6,448 bases of DNA from Lachnospiraceae bacterium. Lineage in GTDB: Bacteria; Bacillota_A; Clostridia; Lachnospirales; Lachnospiraceae. Numbering within the stretch: the first letter of the stretch is position 1; each line of letters begins with the position of its first letter. This document shows, in pieces, positions 1 through 6,448 of this stretch. A program made the translations under genes and the position numbers. The stretch covers positions 1 to 6,448 of the forward strand of contig JAFZKM010000110.1 in assembly GCA_017553665.1 (NCBI GenBank), read 5' to 3'. The notes beneath the pieces were generated by a model. It did not search any database and was not told the origin of the DNA. It worked only from the letters and a program-made list of their open reading frames with translations.

Positions 1-360
1 GGTGGCTCTGAGTCCCCCCGAAGGGAATGAGGAGGCGTCGGGCTCGCCCTTGATCAGCTCTTTGCCCGAGAATTCCATGATCACGCCGCCGTCAGGCGAA
101 GGAGAAATGAAACTGTCATGCTTCTCTGCAGTTACGCCGGTAAGAGGCTGGAACCAGTGAGTAAAATGCGTAGCTCCATTTTCTACCGCCCAGTCGCGCA
201 TCTCCTTCGCGACTGCCTCCGCAACGCCTTCATCCAGCTGTCCGTTCTCGTCTATGATCTTCCTCAGCGAATCATAAACCTTCGCGGAGAGCCTTGCTCT
301 CATTACTCTGTCGTCAAACACCATTGAGCCGAACAGCTCAGGAACACCGATCTTACCCAT
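1..360 (-). CDS. glnN: Type III glutamine synthetase, N-terminal part (cut by left window edge)
   Basis: The frame reads from ATG at 360 through exactly 120 codons to the window edge with no stop. Glutamine synthetase makes glutamine from glutamate, ammonia and ATP in the cytoplasm. The type III family is recognised by residues 63-83 ([10 protein letters not shown] followed by the [12 protein letters not shown] segment) and by residues 97-119, which include [20 protein letters not shown]; these are family hallmarks recalled from type III enzymes and differ from the shorter GlnA types I/II. The family is usually about 700 residues, so roughly 580 residues, including most of the catalytic domain, lie outside the window. 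The start is supported by purine-rich GAGAGG nine bases upstream. It follows asnB by 34 bases on the same strand with no terminator between, so co-transcription is likely. Function is near certain; intactness cannot be judged. Confidence 0.93.
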   Translation of the reverse strand, partial: MGKIGVPELFGSMVFDDRVMRARLSAKVYDSLRKIIDENGQLDEGVAEAVAKEMRDWAVENGATHFTHWFQPLTGVTAEKHDSFISPSPDGGVIMEFSGKELIKGEPDASSFPSGGLRAT

Positions 361-369
361 AACCTCTTT

Positions 370-375
370 CCTCTC
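370..375 (-). promoter_or_regulatory. Ribosome binding site of glnN
   Basis: The minus strand reads GAGAGG here, nine bases before the ATG at 360. A second GAGG (363-366) is only two bases from the ATG and is too close to be the main site. The whole asnB-glnN gap (361-394) is purine-rich and A-rich on the coding strand and shows no hairpin, so it seems to hold only this site. Confidence 0.65.
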
Positions 376-394
376 TTTCGTATTTTTTAGTTTT

Positions 395-2047
395 TTACTT
401 ACCGCTTTCACCGTAGTTGGAAAGGACTCTTGCCGAAGGATCGTTGACATTGCAGCCTTCCCAGCTCTTGTTGGGCATCCAGAAATCAACTACCATTTCC
501 GACTGACCCGGATAATACTTCTCAAATATATCTCGATACAGCAGAGACTCTTTTGTAAAAGGCCTCGCGTGCTCATATTTCTTCACGCCCTCTTCGAACT
601 CAGCGTCCGTATACTGCGCTTCCGCGTACTCCACAAGATCATCCTTAAGTGAATGCCCCACAGCGTCTGAGAATGCCGCTTTCTCGCGCCATAAGATGCT
701 CTCGGGGATCAGCGCGTCCTTCTCGAACGCATGCCGGAGCAAGTATTTGCCTTTACTGTAACGATTAAGTTTTTTCTCGGGATCGATCGCCATGCAATAC
801 TCGACGAATGCCAGATCACCGAAAGGAACACGGGCTTCAAGAGAGTTCACGCTGATGCATCTGTCCGCTCTCAGAACATCGTACATATGCAGCTCCCTGA
901 TCCTCTTCTCGGCCTCCTTCTGGAATTCCTCCGCGTTCGGAGCGAAGTCCGTATACTTGTATCCGAAGATCTCGTCAGAGATCTCACCGGTCATTATTAC
1001 CCTGATATCCGACTGCTCGTGGATCGCCTTGCAGACAAGATACATACCGAGCGACGCTCTGATCGTCGTTATATCGTAGGTTCCGAGCAGCTCTATCACT
1101 CTTTCGAGAGCGTTCAGGATATCCTTCTTCGAAATGATCACCTCATGGTGATTTGAATGAATGTAGTCCGCAACCTCTCTCGCGTATTTCAGATCGATCG
1201 CGTCTATGTCCATTCCGATCGCCCAGGTCTCAAGCGGTTTGTCGAGCATCTTCGCCGCGATGCCGCACACCAGAGATGAATCAAGTCCGCCTGAAAGAAG
1301 GAATCCTACCGGAGTATCGGAATCAAGCCTTTTTCTTACGCCATCGGTCAGCAGATCGTGTATGTTCTTCGCGATCGCGTCCATATCGTCATTCCGTACC
1401 TCTTTGACATCCGACATGTCGCGGTATTTTACGAACTCTCCGTCCTTGAAATAATGTCCGGGAGGGAAGGGATAGATCTTATCGGTCAGCTCCGTCAGGT
1501 TCTTGGGCTCAGAAGCGAAAATGTAGCTTCCGCCGGCGCTCCTGCCGTAGTAGAGAGGCCTGATCCCTATCGGATCCCTTGCGGCGATGTACGAACCGCT
1601 ATTCGCGTCGTACATGATCAATGCGTATTCGGCATCCAGCATTTTGAACATCTCAATCCCGTACTCTTTGTATAGTGCCGGAAGGATCTCACAGTCCGAA
1701 TCGCTGCCGAATGTATAACCCTTCGCGATCAGCTCATCCTTCAGAGGTCTGAATCCGTAGATCTCGCCGTTGCACACAAGAATTGTCTCACAGAATTTTC
1801 CGGGGCCGTGATCTTTCAGCTCATCGCCGAAGGCCGTTACCGACATTGTTTTCTTCAGTCCAAACAGAAACGGCTGCATTCCCGCATCGGTAAGCCCCAT
1901 GATCGACAGGCGGTTAAACCCGAGCCAGCCGTTTCCCGTATTTATCAGCCTGCTTGCGTCAGGTCCTCTCGAATGAGTTTTTGAAAGTGCTTTTTTCACT
2001 GCTTCGTATTCTGCGTCGGTTCCGCAAAATCCCAAGATCGAGCACAT
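395..2047 (-). CDS. asnB: Asparagine synthetase B, glutamine-hydrolysing
   Basis: This 550-residue cytoplasmic enzyme makes asparagine from aspartate, glutamine and ATP. The protein begins MCSILG, so Cys2 is the N-terminal nucleophile of the class II (Ntn) glutaminase. The glutaminase domain (about 1-200) also shows RGPD (27-30), Arg46 in NRLSI, CNGEIYG (92-98) and Asp118 in SDCE. The synthetase domain (about 210-520) has the pyrophosphate loop SGGLDSS (252-258), [10 protein letters not shown] (323-332), GEISDE (354-359), NSLEARVPF (401-409) and Lys456 in WREKAAFSD. Length matches E. coli AsnB (about 554). Two oddities: about 22 extra residues between QPF (58-60) and VCNGE (91-95), and Ile356 where the family normally has Gly in GEG(S/A)DE. 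The start is fixed by the required Cys2 and by AGGAGG eight bases upstream. It has its own promoter and leads into glnN, which makes its amide donor. Confidence 0.96.
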   Translation of the reverse strand: MCSILGFCGTDAEYEAVKKALSKTHSRGPDASRLINTGNGWLGFNRLSIMGLTDAGMQPFLFGLKKTMSVTAFGDELKDHGPGKFCETILVCNGEIYGFRPLKDELIAKGYTFGSDSDCEILPALYKEYGIEMFKMLDAEYALIMYDANSGSYIAARDPIGIRPLYYGRSAGGSYIFASEPKNLTELTDKIYPFPPGHYFKDGEFVKYRDMSDVKEVRNDDMDAIAKNIHDLLTDGVRKRLDSDTPVGFLLSGGLDSSLVCGIAAKMLDKPLETWAIGMDIDAIDLKYAREVADYIHSNHHEVIISKKDILNALERVIELLGTYDITTIRASLGMYLVCKAIHEQSDIRVIMTGEISDEIFGYKYTDFAPNAEEFQKEAEKRIRELHMYDVLRADRCISVNSLEARVPFGDLAFVEYCMAIDPEKKLNRYSKGKYLLRHAFEKDALIPESILWREKAAFSDAVGHSLKDDLVEYAEAQYTDAEFEEGVKKYEHARPFTKESLLYRDIFEKYYPGQSEMVVDFWMPNKSWEGCNVNDPSARVLSNYGESGK

Positions 2048-2055
2048 GTTTACCG

Positions 2056-2061
2056 CCTCCT
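2056..2061 (-). promoter_or_regulatory. Strong ribosome binding site of asnB
   Basis: The minus strand reads a consensus AGGAGG eight bases before the asnB ATG at 2047. Only two bases separate it from the distal arm of a possible leader stem (2064-2070), so that stem would fall within the footprint of an initiating ribosome. Confidence 0.85.
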
Positions 2062-2063
2062 GT

Positions 2064-2095
2064 CGTTGTTTTCCCGGTCTTTGAACAACGGGAAA
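2064..2095 (-). promoter_or_regulatory. Two mutually exclusive stems in the asnB leader
   Basis: On the minus strand, TTTCCCG (2095-2089) can pair with CGGGAAA (2076-2070), giving 7 bp around a 12-base loop. Alternatively CGTTGTT (2090-2084) can pair with AACAACG (2070-2064), giving 7 bp around a 13-base loop. The pairings share bases 2089, 2090 and 2070, so they cannot form together. The first also competes with the base of the upstream hairpin at 2094-2095. The second ends two bases before the Shine-Dalgarno. The complementarity is seen directly; a switching role is inference. Confidence 0.45.
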
Positions 2096-2130
2096 GGGCG
2101 CCTTGAAGATTATCTCCTCAAGACGCCCTT
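2094..2130 (-). ncRNA. 16-bp hairpin in the asnB 5' leader, unknown class
   Basis: The arms at 2130-2115 and 2109-2094 pair over 16 positions (14 Watson-Crick pairs and two G-U wobbles) around the loop GATAA (2114-2110). The base is AAGGGCG/CGCCCTT. It starts about 10 bases after the predicted transcription start and ends 46 bases before the asnB ATG. The following sequence, TCCCGTTGTT, is not a clean U-tract, so a simple intrinsic terminator is doubtful, although it might stop some read-through from carB. No ATG-started leader peptide is present. I do not recognise it as a T-box, a glutamine riboswitch or another named class. Confidence 0.6.
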
Positions 2131-2146
2131 GTCTTTATAGGTCCGA

Positions 2147-2175
2147 AGTTTACACCACTTAAAAATGGTTGTCAA
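2147..2175 (-). promoter_or_regulatory. Sigma-70/SigA-type promoter for asnB-glnN
   Basis: The minus strand has a perfect -35 TTGACA (2175-2170), a 17-base spacer and a -10 TAAACT (2152-2147, four of six consensus positions). Transcription would start near 2138-2141, giving a leader of about 92 bases. An alternative -10, TATAAA (2139-2134), lies closer to asnB but its matching -35 (TTAAGT) is poor. The site begins 19 bases after the carB stop codon in AT-rich DNA, so asnB-glnN can be transcribed separately from carAB. Confidence 0.72.
2154..2169. repeat. Imperfect palindrome in the promoter spacer, possible operator
   Basis: The 16 bases between the -35 and -10 elements read ACCACTTAAAAATGGT on the plus strand; 12 of 16 positions are palindromic, with perfect ACCA/TGGT ends. 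The position would suit a repressor that blocks RNA polymerase, but palindromes of this quality also occur by chance in AT-rich DNA. No regulator is encoded in the window. Confidence 0.25.
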
Positions 2176-2194
2176 GAATATTTTTCAGAAAATT

Positions 2195-5100
2195 TTAAAA
2201 GATCGTCGATACCTTTATCGTGATCTCCTCGAGCACATCGAGCAGCACGCGCACGGTGTCGAGCGAGGTAAATATCGTCACATTGTTCTCGATCGCGCAG
2301 CGGCGGATCTTCGCTCCGTCCTCAAAATGTACGCCCGAGAAAATGGCTCTGGTATTGATCACGTAGCTGACATTTCCGCTCCTGATCGAGTCAAGGATAT
2401 CCTCGCTGCCTTCGCTGAGCTTCTTCCTGATCCTGCAGCGTATGCCGGCGTTGCGCAGGTACTCGCCGGTAAGAGACGTGGCCTCGATATTGAAGCCCAT
2501 ATCATAGAATCTGCGTACGAGCGGAATGCCCTCGATCTTGTCCTCGTCAGCCAAAGATACGATGACGGTTCCGTAGTTCAACAGCTTCAGTCCGGTCGCG
2601 ATCAGTGCCTTGTACATCGCCCTGTGCATCTTCTCGTCGTAGCCGATAGCCTCACCCGTCGATTTCATCTCAGGTGAAAGATATACGTCCATGCCCTTGA
2701 GCTTCGAGAACGAGAATGCGGGCGCCTTTACGCACCAGCGTTCGCGCTCCTTCGGATAGAGCTCGAAAATGCCCTGTTCCTTAAGGCTCACGCCGAGGAT
2801 CGCAAGAGTCGCGATATCGGCGAGATGGTATCCCGTAGCCTTCGAAAGGAACGGAACGGTTCTCGATGAACGGGGATTTACCTCGATGATGTAAACATCC
2901 TCATTCTGATCGACAATGAACTGGATATTGAAGAGTCCGACAATGCCTATGCCGAGACCCAGCTGCTTCGTGTAGGTCAGGATCGTGCCCTTAACCTTGT
3001 CGGAGATACTGAAGGTCGGATAAACGCTGATGGAGTCGCCCGAATGCACGCCCGTACGCTCTACGAGCTCCATGATGCCGGGCACGAAAACGTCCCTGCC
3101 GTCGCAGATAGCGTCGACCTCGACTTCCTTGCCCATGATGTATTTATCGACAAGAACAGGCTTATCCACGTCGACCTCAACCGCGGTCTTCAGGTAATGG
3201 CGCAGGTCATTCTCCTTCGATACGATCTGCATCGCGCGGCCTCCGAGAACAAAGCTCGGACGCACGAGAACGGGATATCCGATGCGTTCCGCCGCGGCCA
3301 CACCGTCTTCGATGCTCGTTACGGCCTCGCCGTTGGGCTGCGGGATGTTCAGGTCCTTCAGCACCTTCTCGAACGCGTCGCGGTTCTCGGCACGCTCGAT
3401 CGCGTCGCAATCGGTTCCGATGATCCTTACACCGTGCTCCTTCAGGGGCTCGGCCAGATTGATCGCGGTCTGTCCTCCGAGTATCGCGATGACACCGTCG
3501 GGCTTCTCGTAATCTATGATGTTCATGACATCCTCGACCGCGAGCGGCTCGAAATAGAGCTTGTCGCTCGTCGTGTAGTCGGTCGATACGGTCTCGGGAT
3601 TGTTATTGATGATGATGGCCTCATAGCCGTGCGCCTTGATCGTCATTACCGCGTGCACGGTCGAGTAATCGAACTCTACGCCCTGTCCGATACGGATGGG
3701 GCCGGAGCCGAGTACGATTATCTTCTTTTTGCCGGATATCTGCGACTCGTTCTCCTGCTCATAGGTCGAGTAGAAGTACGGGATATAGCTCTCAAACTCG
3801 GACGCGCAGGAGTCGATCATCTTGAATACGGGCCTGATGTTCTCAGCCTTGCGCAGCTCATAAATGTCACGCTCGCTTTTGCCCCAGAGGATACCGATCT
3901 CCTTGTCGCAGAAGCCCATCTTCTTTGCGGTCTTCAGGACATCGAGATCGTCTTTACGCGACGCAACTTCCTTCTCCATATTGACGATGTTCAGGAACTT
4001 GTTGATGAAGAAGGGATCGATGCCCGAGAGCTTATGGATCTCCTCAACGCCGGCGCCCATCCTGAGCATCTGCGCGATCGCGTAAATGCGGTCGTCGGTG
4101 CCTGCGGTGATGTAGTCCTTTAACTCGTCGAGAGTATAATTATCGAACTTTTTGTGGTGCAGATGGAATACGCCGATCTCAAGCGAACGGATGGCCTTGA
4201 GCAGGCTCTCCTCGATGGTCCTTCCGACGCTCATGACCTCACCGGTCGCCTTCATCTGGGTGCCGAGGCGGTTGTTCGCGTCATTGAACTTATCGAACGG
4301 GAAACGGGGCATCTTCGATACGACATAGTCCAGAGCCGGTTCGAAGGACGCGGGCGTATTCGCGAGCATGATCTCGTCGAGATGCATGCCTACGCTGATC
4401 TTTGCAGAAACACGGGCGATCGGATATCCGCTGGCCTTTGAAGCGAGCGCCGATGAGCGTGAAACGCGGGGATTTACTTCGATCAGGTAGTAATCAAACG
4501 ACTCCGGATCGAGCGCGAACTGCACGTTGCAGCCGCCTTCGATCTTCAGCGCGCGGATGATCTTTAAGGCGCTGTCGCGGAGCATGTGGTATTCTTTGTT
4601 GGTCAGTGTCTGCGAAGGGCAGACTACGATAGAATCACCGGTGTGAATGCCGACGGGATCGATATTCTCCATGTTGCAGACGGTTATCGCGGTGTCGTTC
4701 GCGTCGCGCATAACCTCATATTCGATCTCCTTGTAGCCCTTAACGCTGCGCTCGATGAGTACCTGATGTACGGGCGACATCTCAAGCGCGTTCTTCATTA
4801 TCTCGCGGACTTCTTCTTCATTATCGGCAAAACCGCCTCCCGTGCCGCCCAACGTGAACGCGGGGCGCAGAACAAGCGGGTATCCGATCTTTTCCGCGGC
4901 GTCCAGGCCTTCCTCCATACTCTCGGCAACGATGGAAGGCAGGACGGGCTCGCCGAGGCTCATGCAGAGCTCCTTGAACAGTTCTCTGTCTTCGGCGCGC
5001 TCTATACTTTCGGTCCTCGTGCCGAGCAGCTCTACGCCGCACTCACGGAGGACTCCCTTTTTCTCAAGCTGGATCGCGAGGTTCAGGCCCGTCTGTCCGC

Positions 5101-5371
5101 CGATGCCCGGAAGGATCGCGTCGGGACGCTCCATACGGATGATCTTCGCGAGGAATTCGAGATTGAGCGGCTCCATGTATACCTTGTCCGCTATGGTCTC
5201 ATCTGTCATGATGGTCGCGGGGTTCGAGTTGCAGAGGATGACCTTGTAGCCCTCCTCGCGGAGGGAAAGGCAGGCCTGCGTGCCCGCGTAGTCAAATTCG
5301 GCGGCCTGGCCGATAACGATCGGGCCCGAGCCGATAACGAGTATTTTCTTCAGATCCGTTCTCTTAGGCAT
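2195..5371 (-). CDS. carB: Carbamoyl phosphate synthetase, large subunit
   Basis: This 1058-residue subunit uses two ATP, bicarbonate and CarA-derived ammonia to make carbamoyl phosphate for pyrimidine and arginine synthesis. It shows the internal duplication of the family. Half one has GSGPIVIGQ (14-22), [11 protein letters not shown] (48-58), the ATP-grasp loop LGGTGGG (174-180) and [11 protein letters not shown] (298-308). A helical oligomerisation region spans about 400-545. Half two has GSGPIRIGQ (555-563), [10 protein letters not shown] (589-598), LGGRA (709-713) and [12 protein letters not shown] (830-841). The C-terminal MGS-like domain (about 930-1058) keeps residues matching the E. 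coli UMP/IMP site (ATSLT 964-968, Lys984, INT 1005-1007), so nucleotide control is plausible. I chose ATG 5371, giving [11 protein letters not shown], which matches family starts and has AAAGGGGGG eight bases upstream. An in-frame ATG at 5395 has no such site. It overlaps carA by 8 bases. Confidence 0.97.
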   Translation of the reverse strand: MPKRTDLKKILVIGSGPIVIGQAAEFDYAGTQACLSLREEGYKVILCNSNPATIMTDETIADKVYMEPLNLEFLAKIIRMERPDAILPGIGGQTGLNLAIQLEKKGVLRECGVELLGTRTESIERAEDRELFKELCMSLGEPVLPSIVAESMEEGLDAAEKIGYPLVLRPAFTLGGTGGGFADNEEEVREIMKNALEMSPVHQVLIERSVKGYKEIEYEVMRDANDTAITVCNMENIDPVGIHTGDSIVVCPSQTLTNKEYHMLRDSALKIIRALKIEGGCNVQFALDPESFDYYLIEVNPRVSRSSALASKASGYPIARVSAKISVGMHLDEIMLANTPASFEPALDYVVSKMPRFPFDKFNDANNRLGTQMKATGEVMSVGRTIEESLLKAIRSLEIGVFHLHHKKFDNYTLDELKDYITAGTDDRIYAIAQMLRMGAGVEEIHKLSGIDPFFINKFLNIVNMEKEVASRKDDLDVLKTAKKMGFCDKEIGILWGKSERDIYELRKAENIRPVFKMIDSCASEFESYIPYFYSTYEQENESQISGKKKIIVLGSGPIRIGQGVEFDYSTVHAVMTIKAHGYEAIIINNNPETVSTDYTTSDKLYFEPLAVEDVMNIIDYEKPDGVIAILGGQTAINLAEPLKEHGVRIIGTDCDAIERAENRDAFEKVLKDLNIPQPNGEAVTSIEDGVAAAERIGYPVLVRPSFVLGGRAMQIVSKENDLRHYLKTAVEVDVDKPVLVDKYIMGKEVEVDAICDGRDVFVPGIMELVERTGVHSGDSISVYPTFSISDKVKGTILTYTKQLGLGIGIVGLFNIQFIVDQNEDVYIIEVNPRSSRTVPFLSKATGYHLADIATLAILGVSLKEQGIFELYPKERERWCVKAPAFSFSKLKGMDVYLSPEMKSTGEAIGYDEKMHRAMYKALIATGLKLLNYGTVIVSLADEDKIEGIPLVRRFYDMGFNIEATSLTGEYLRNAGIRCRIRKKLSEGSEDILDSIRSGNVSYVINTRAIFSGVHFEDGAKIRRCAIENNVTIFTSLDTVRVLLDVLEEITIKVSTIF

Positions 5372-6448
5372 CGACAGGTCCCCCCTTTGACTCATTCATG
5401 ATATTGATAAACTCATCAAACAGGTACGCGGAATCCTGCGGTCCGGGCGCGCTCTCGGGATGGTACTGTACCGAGAACACTCTGTCCTTTTTGCATTCGA
5501 CGCCTTCGATCGTATTGTCGAGGATATTTACATGTGTGATCTCAAGGCCCGTTCCCGCGAGGCTCTCTTCCGTTACCGCGTCGGAATGGTTCTGTGAGGT
5601 GATCTCTATCTTGCCGGTCTTCAGATTCTTCACGGGGTGGTTGCCTCCGCGGTGACCGAATTTAAGCTTGTAGGTGTCCGCGCCGTACGCGAGTGAAATG
5701 ATCTGATGTCCGAGGCAGATGCCGAAGATCGGTTTCTTTCCTATCAGCTGCCTGATCGCAGCTATCGTGGCGCCCGCGTCCTGCGGATCTCCGGGGCCGT
5801 TGGAAATGAATATACCGTCGGGATTAAGACTTAAGATGTACTCCGCGCTGCTGTCCCACGGAACCACGGTGACCTTGCAGCCGCGTCTGGCGAGGCTTCT
5901 CGGGATATTGCGCTTCATGCCGCAGTCGATGGCCACGACATGATTGCTCTGAAGGGGATAAAGATCGCTGATCTTCGCGGTGCTCCAGTCGTAGGTCTCC
6001 TTTGTGCTGACCTGCGCAACGAAGTCGGTTGCGGGATCCCAGGCTTTGAGAGCAGCGACCGCGTCCTCCGTTGAAACCTCCGTATCAACAATATACGCCC
6101 TACAGGTACCGAAATTTCGAATGTATCTGCCGAGCGTTCTGGTGTCAATGCCATATACACCCACGATTCCGAATTCGATCATTACGTCCTCGAGGGTTCT
6201 TGTAAAACGGAAATTAGAAGGTTTCTCACAATACTCCCTGACAATGAGTCCCGAAACCGACGGTCTCAATGTCTCGTAATCGTCATCACACATACCGTAA
6301 TTACCGATAAGCGGATATGTCATGACGACAGCCTGTCCGGTATAAGACGGATCGGATACTATTTCCTGATATCCGACCATAGAAGTGTTAAATACCAGCT
6401 CGACCATTCTGTTTTCCGTCGAGCCGAAGCCGGTTCCGCAAAATTCCA
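5364..6448 (-). CDS. carA: Carbamoyl phosphate synthetase, small (glutaminase) subunit, start cut by right edge
   Basis: This subunit hydrolyses glutamine and passes ammonia through a tunnel to CarB. Visible are 360 codons plus two bases. The frame is open beyond the internal ATG at 6407: thirteen further codons read [13 protein letters not shown], which matches the family's N-terminal region just before ELVFNTSM. Roughly ten residues and the true start are therefore outside the window. The CarA-specific N-terminal domain occupies about visible residues 1-160. The class I glutaminase domain follows, with DCGMKRNI (174-181), ISNGPGDP (214-221), GICLGHQ with nucleophile Cys244, GHRGGNHPV, and QYHPES supplying His329 and Glu331. 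All catalytic residues are present. It ends in a TAA inside the start of carB (ATGCCTAA shared), a usual sign of translational coupling. Promoter and any pyrimidine or arginine control lie off the edge. Confidence 0.96.
   Translation of the reverse strand, partial: EFCGTGFGSTENRMVELVFNTSMVGYQEIVSDPSYTGQAVVMTYPLIGNYGMCDDDYETLRPSVSGLIVREYCEKPSNFRFTRTLEDVMIEFGIVGVYGIDTRTLGRYIRNFGTCRAYIVDTEVSTEDAVAALKAWDPATDFVAQVSTKETYDWSTAKISDLYPLQSNHVVAIDCGMKRNIPRSLARRGCKVTVVPWDSSAEYILSLNPDGIFISNGPGDPQDAGATIAAIRQLIGKKPIFGICLGHQIISLAYGADTYKLKFGHRGGNHPVKNLKTGKIEITSQNHSDAVTEESLAGTGLEITHVNILDNTIEGVECKKDRVFSVQYHPESAPGPQDSAYLFDEFINIMNESKGGPVDA
5380..5388 (-). promoter_or_regulatory. Ribosome binding site that decides the carB start
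   Basis: The minus strand reads AAAGGGGGG, close to AAAGGAGG, eight bases before the ATG at 5371. It lies inside the last codons of carA. The earlier in-frame ATG (5395) is preceded only by AT-rich sequence, and this Shine-Dalgarno is downstream of it, so it supports the shorter protein. Confidence 0.75.

Noticed and set aside
118..327. Small plus-strand frame at the left edge
   Set aside because: It is antisense to the conserved start of glnN and has no supporting motif.
731..1675. Overlapping plus-strand frames opposite asnB
   Set aside because: They are mutually overlapping antisense frames over conserved asnB with no family resemblance; they are treated as shadows.
2094..2130. Intrinsic terminator for carB
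   Set aside because: The stem is strong, but it is followed by TCCCGTTGTT rather than a U-run and lies downstream of a good promoter facing asnB, so a leader element fits better. Partial termination of carAB read-through is not excluded.
2048..2140. T-box leader or ANTAR-bound dual hairpin
   Set aside because: The leader is too short for a T-box and has no recognisable T-box sequence. The hairpin loops (GATAA, and 12-13 bases) do not fit the ANTAR hexaloop with A at position 1 and G at position 4. ANTAR control is still worth testing, because such antiterminators are known next to clostridial glutamine synthetase genes.
2170..2197. AT-rich inverted repeat AATTTTCTGAAAAAT right after the carB stop
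   Set aside because: The possible stem is about five A-T pairs and overlaps the promoter region; it is too weak to call a terminator.
3044..5401. Long plus-strand open frames at 3044-4123 and 4586-5401, opposite carB
   Set aside because: They lie wholly (or, for the second, almost wholly) antisense to strongly conserved carB, have Arg/Leu/Asp/His-rich compositions typical of antisense shadows, show no recognisable motif, and have no convincing ribosome binding site. GC-biased codon use in carB explains them.

Overview
The window reads as chromosomal core metabolism from a Gram-positive anaerobe of the class Clostridia, possibly Lachnospiraceae-like. This is inferred from the protein style (a type III glutamine synthetase, an AsnB of clostridial look), purine-rich Shine-Dalgarno sequences and a moderate GC content. 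No rRNA or other marker gene is present, so the placement stays tentative. All genes lie on the minus strand, so the biological order runs from the right edge to the left: carA, carB, asnB, glnN.

Right part (2195-6448): carA, cut by the right edge, and carB, together encoding the two subunits of carbamoyl phosphate synthetase. They overlap by 8 bases and look translationally coupled. CarA releases ammonia from glutamine; CarB makes carbamoyl phosphate for pyrimidines and arginine.

Middle (2048-2194): a 147-base intergenic region, the only substantial non-coding DNA here. It has a good sigma-70/SigA-type promoter facing asnB (TTGACA, 17 bases, TAAACT), an imperfect palindrome in its spacer, and a roughly 90-base leader. 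The leader holds a 16-bp hairpin followed by two mutually exclusive 7-bp stems that end just upstream of the asnB ribosome binding site. This is the best candidate for undescribed regulation in the window.

Left part (1-2047): asnB (glutamine-dependent asparagine synthetase) followed after 34 bases by the first 120 codons of a type III glutamine synthetase (glnN), cut by the left edge. The short gap, common strand and absence of a terminator suggest one asnB-glnN transcript.

Together the genes form a glutamine-centred nitrogen cluster: GlnN makes glutamine from glutamate and ammonia, and CarA and AsnB both spend its amide nitrogen. I saw no mobile element, CRISPR array, tRNA or rRNA gene. I found no sign of a new multi-gene system; the findings concern the asnB leader and unusual details of AsnB.
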